A stretch of DNA of 13,853 nucleotides from Gemmataceae bacterium (GTDB lineage: Bacteria > Planctomycetota > Planctomycetia > Gemmatales > Gemmataceae), in contig JADLBT010000185.1 in assembly GCA_020847555.1 (NCBI GenBank), positions 1 through 13,853 on the forward strand, read 5' to 3'. Under the pieces are notes generated by a model, which saw nothing but the letters and a program-made list of their open reading frames with translations, did no database searches and was not told where the DNA came from. Shown here one piece after another: positions 12,800-13,853 of the stretch (position 1 is the stretch's first letter; every line of letters starts with the position of its first letter). A program made the position numbers and the translations under genes.

Positions 12800-13853
12800 A
12801 TGCGCATTGCCGTCGCCGGGTTCATGCACGAGTCGAACACGTTCAACCCGACCCGCACCGACCGGGCCGCGTTCGCCGCCCAGAGCCTCATCTTCGGCCC
12901 GGCCCTGCTCGACGAGTGGCGGCACGCGCATCACGAGGTCGGCGGGTTCATCGCCGGGGTCGAGGAGGGCGGGGACGAGGCCCTCCCCCTCGTCATGGCC
13001 TGGGCCACGCCCTCTGGCCCGGTGGCCGACGCCGTCCTCGACGAGATCACCGGCCACCTGATCGACCGGCTGCGGCACGATCGCCCGGACGGCCTGCTGC
13101 TGGCGCTGCACGGCGCGATGGTGGCGGAGTCCCACCTCGACGCCGACGGAGAGGTTGTCGCCCGGCTGCGGCAGGCGCTCGGGCGCGACTTCCCGCTCGT
13201 CGTCACGCTCGACCTGCACGGCAACCTGTCGCCGCGTCTGATCGACGGCAGCGATGCGACCGTGGCGTACCGCACCTGCCCGCACGTCGATCAGCGTGCC
13301 TGCGGACACCGGGCCGCGGCCATCCTGCGCGCGACGTTGCGCGGCGAGGTCCGACCGCGGCAGGCGCTGGCCAAACCGCCGATGATCGTCAACATCATGG
13401 TCCACGACACGTCCGAGGAGCCGCTGCGTTCTTTCATGGCGGAGGCGGAGGCACTGGAGCGCGACCCGCGCATCCTGCGCGTCAACCTGCTGCCCGGGTT
13501 CGCCTATGCCGACGTGCCGCAGATGGGGCCGTCCGTGGTCGTCGTCGGCGACGGCGACCACGACCTGGCCCGGGGCGAGGCCGACCGCCTCGCCGGTAAG
13601 TTATGGGACGCGCGCGACCGGATGGTCGCCCGGTTGCCCGACGCGGCCGAGGCGGTCGCGCGTGCGCTCGCGGCGGCCGAGTTGCCCGTCGTGCTGGTGG
13701 AGACGGGCGACAACGTCGGCGGCGGCTCGGCCGGGGATTCGACGGTGATCCTCGCGGAGATGGTGCGCCAGGGGGCGACCGACGGCGTCGTCTGCCTGTA
13801 CGCGCCCGCCGAGGTGCGGCAGTGCGCCGTGGCGGGTGTCGGCGGCGAGGTGC
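12800..13853 (+). CDS. M81 family metallopeptidase, MlrC-like, 3' end missing
   Basis: The open frame runs off the right edge after 351 codons; full-length members are about 500 residues. The sequence matches the M81 (microcystinase C, MlrC) family. It has GFMHESNTF (residues 7-15), ALHGAMVAE (102-110), TLDLHGN (136-142) and YRTCPHVD (157-164), where Asp138, His140 and His162 are the likely zinc ligands. ETGDNVGGGSAGDST, near the right edge, is the conserved glycine-rich motif at the start of the C-terminal MlrC domain. MlrC cleaves linear and tetrapeptide microcystin products in Sphingomonas, but most family members are in organisms that do not degrade microcystin, so the substrate here is unknown. 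The ATG at 12800 is preceded by AAAGGGG about 6 bases away. No signal peptide is seen, so it is probably cytoplasmic. Confidence 0.88.
   Translation, partial: MRIAVAGFMHESNTFNPTRTDRAAFAAQSLIFGPALLDEWRHAHHEVGGFIAGVEEGGDEALPLVMAWATPSGPVADAVLDEITGHLIDRLRHDRPDGLLLALHGAMVAESHLDADGEVVARLRQALGRDFPLVVTLDLHGNLSPRLIDGSDATVAYRTCPHVDQRACGHRAAAILRATLRGEVRPRQALAKPPMIVNIMVHDTSEEPLRSFMAEAEALERDPRILRVNLLPGFAYADVPQMGPSVVVVGDGDHDLARGEADRLAGKLWDARDRMVARLPDAAEAVARALAAAELPVVLVETGDNVGGGSAGDSTVILAEMVRQGATDGVVCLYAPAEVRQCAVAGVGGEV

Noticed and set aside
11816..13561. A 581-codon open frame on the minus strand
   Set aside because: It runs antisense through the M81 gene and in another frame through the TIM-barrel gene. 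Its composition is a high-GC shadow with no recognisable domain.

Overview
The window is GC-rich, protein-dense bacterial chromosome and most likely comes from a planctomycete, probably Gemmataceae-like. This placement is an inference. It rests on a BBP7-type (putative beta-barrel porin-7) outer-membrane protein with a Pro/Gly-rich lead-in, a secreted ceramidase-like enzyme of the kind abundant in planctomycetes, a cytochrome b fused to a dihaem cytochrome c, and two copies of an intergenic hairpin repeat. I recognise no tRNA, rRNA, CRISPR array, insertion sequence or phage gene.

Left part (1-4456): a secreted TPR/zinc-protease-like gene cut by the left edge converges on an MtfA-type zinc peptidase. 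A 371-base divergent region follows. It holds a palindromic operator candidate at the mtfA promoter, a double-hairpin repeat, and a promoter candidate for a secreted ceramidase-like protein. That gene ends facing the BBP7 porin, with a perfect 13-bp hairpin between them.

Middle (4457-7791): on the minus strand lie a PilZ-domain protein, an unrecognised 143-residue helical protein and the BBP7 porin, all pointing the same way. Divergent from PilZ is an NrnA-like DHH/DHHA1 phosphoesterase with a clear sigma70-type promoter. The PilZ/DHH gap contains a perfect 12-bp inverted repeat.

Respiratory block (7792-11837): a second copy of the hairpin repeat is followed by a TTGACA-type promoter. Next come a Rieske protein, a 770-residue cytochrome b with nine predicted membrane helices and a C-terminal dihaem cytochrome c domain, and a secreted cytochrome c-prime-like protein. 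Together these look like a quinol-oxidising bc-type complex: Rieske and haem b oxidise quinol, and electrons pass to fused haems c and perhaps to the small cytochrome. Sequence details (b6-type His spacing in helix D, PEWY, loss of the Rieske Ser/Tyr pair) point to a low-potential, menaquinol-type complex.

Right part (11838-13853): after a terminator-like hairpin, a DTE/xylose-isomerase-like TIM-barrel gene on the minus strand is divergent, with a 46-bp gap, from an MlrC-like M81 metallopeptidase that runs off the right edge.

The most notable features are the cytochrome b-dihaem c fusion with its altered Rieske partner, the paired intergenic repeats, and the operator-like palindromes. I do not see convincing evidence for a wholly new system such as a defence island or novel biosynthetic cluster.
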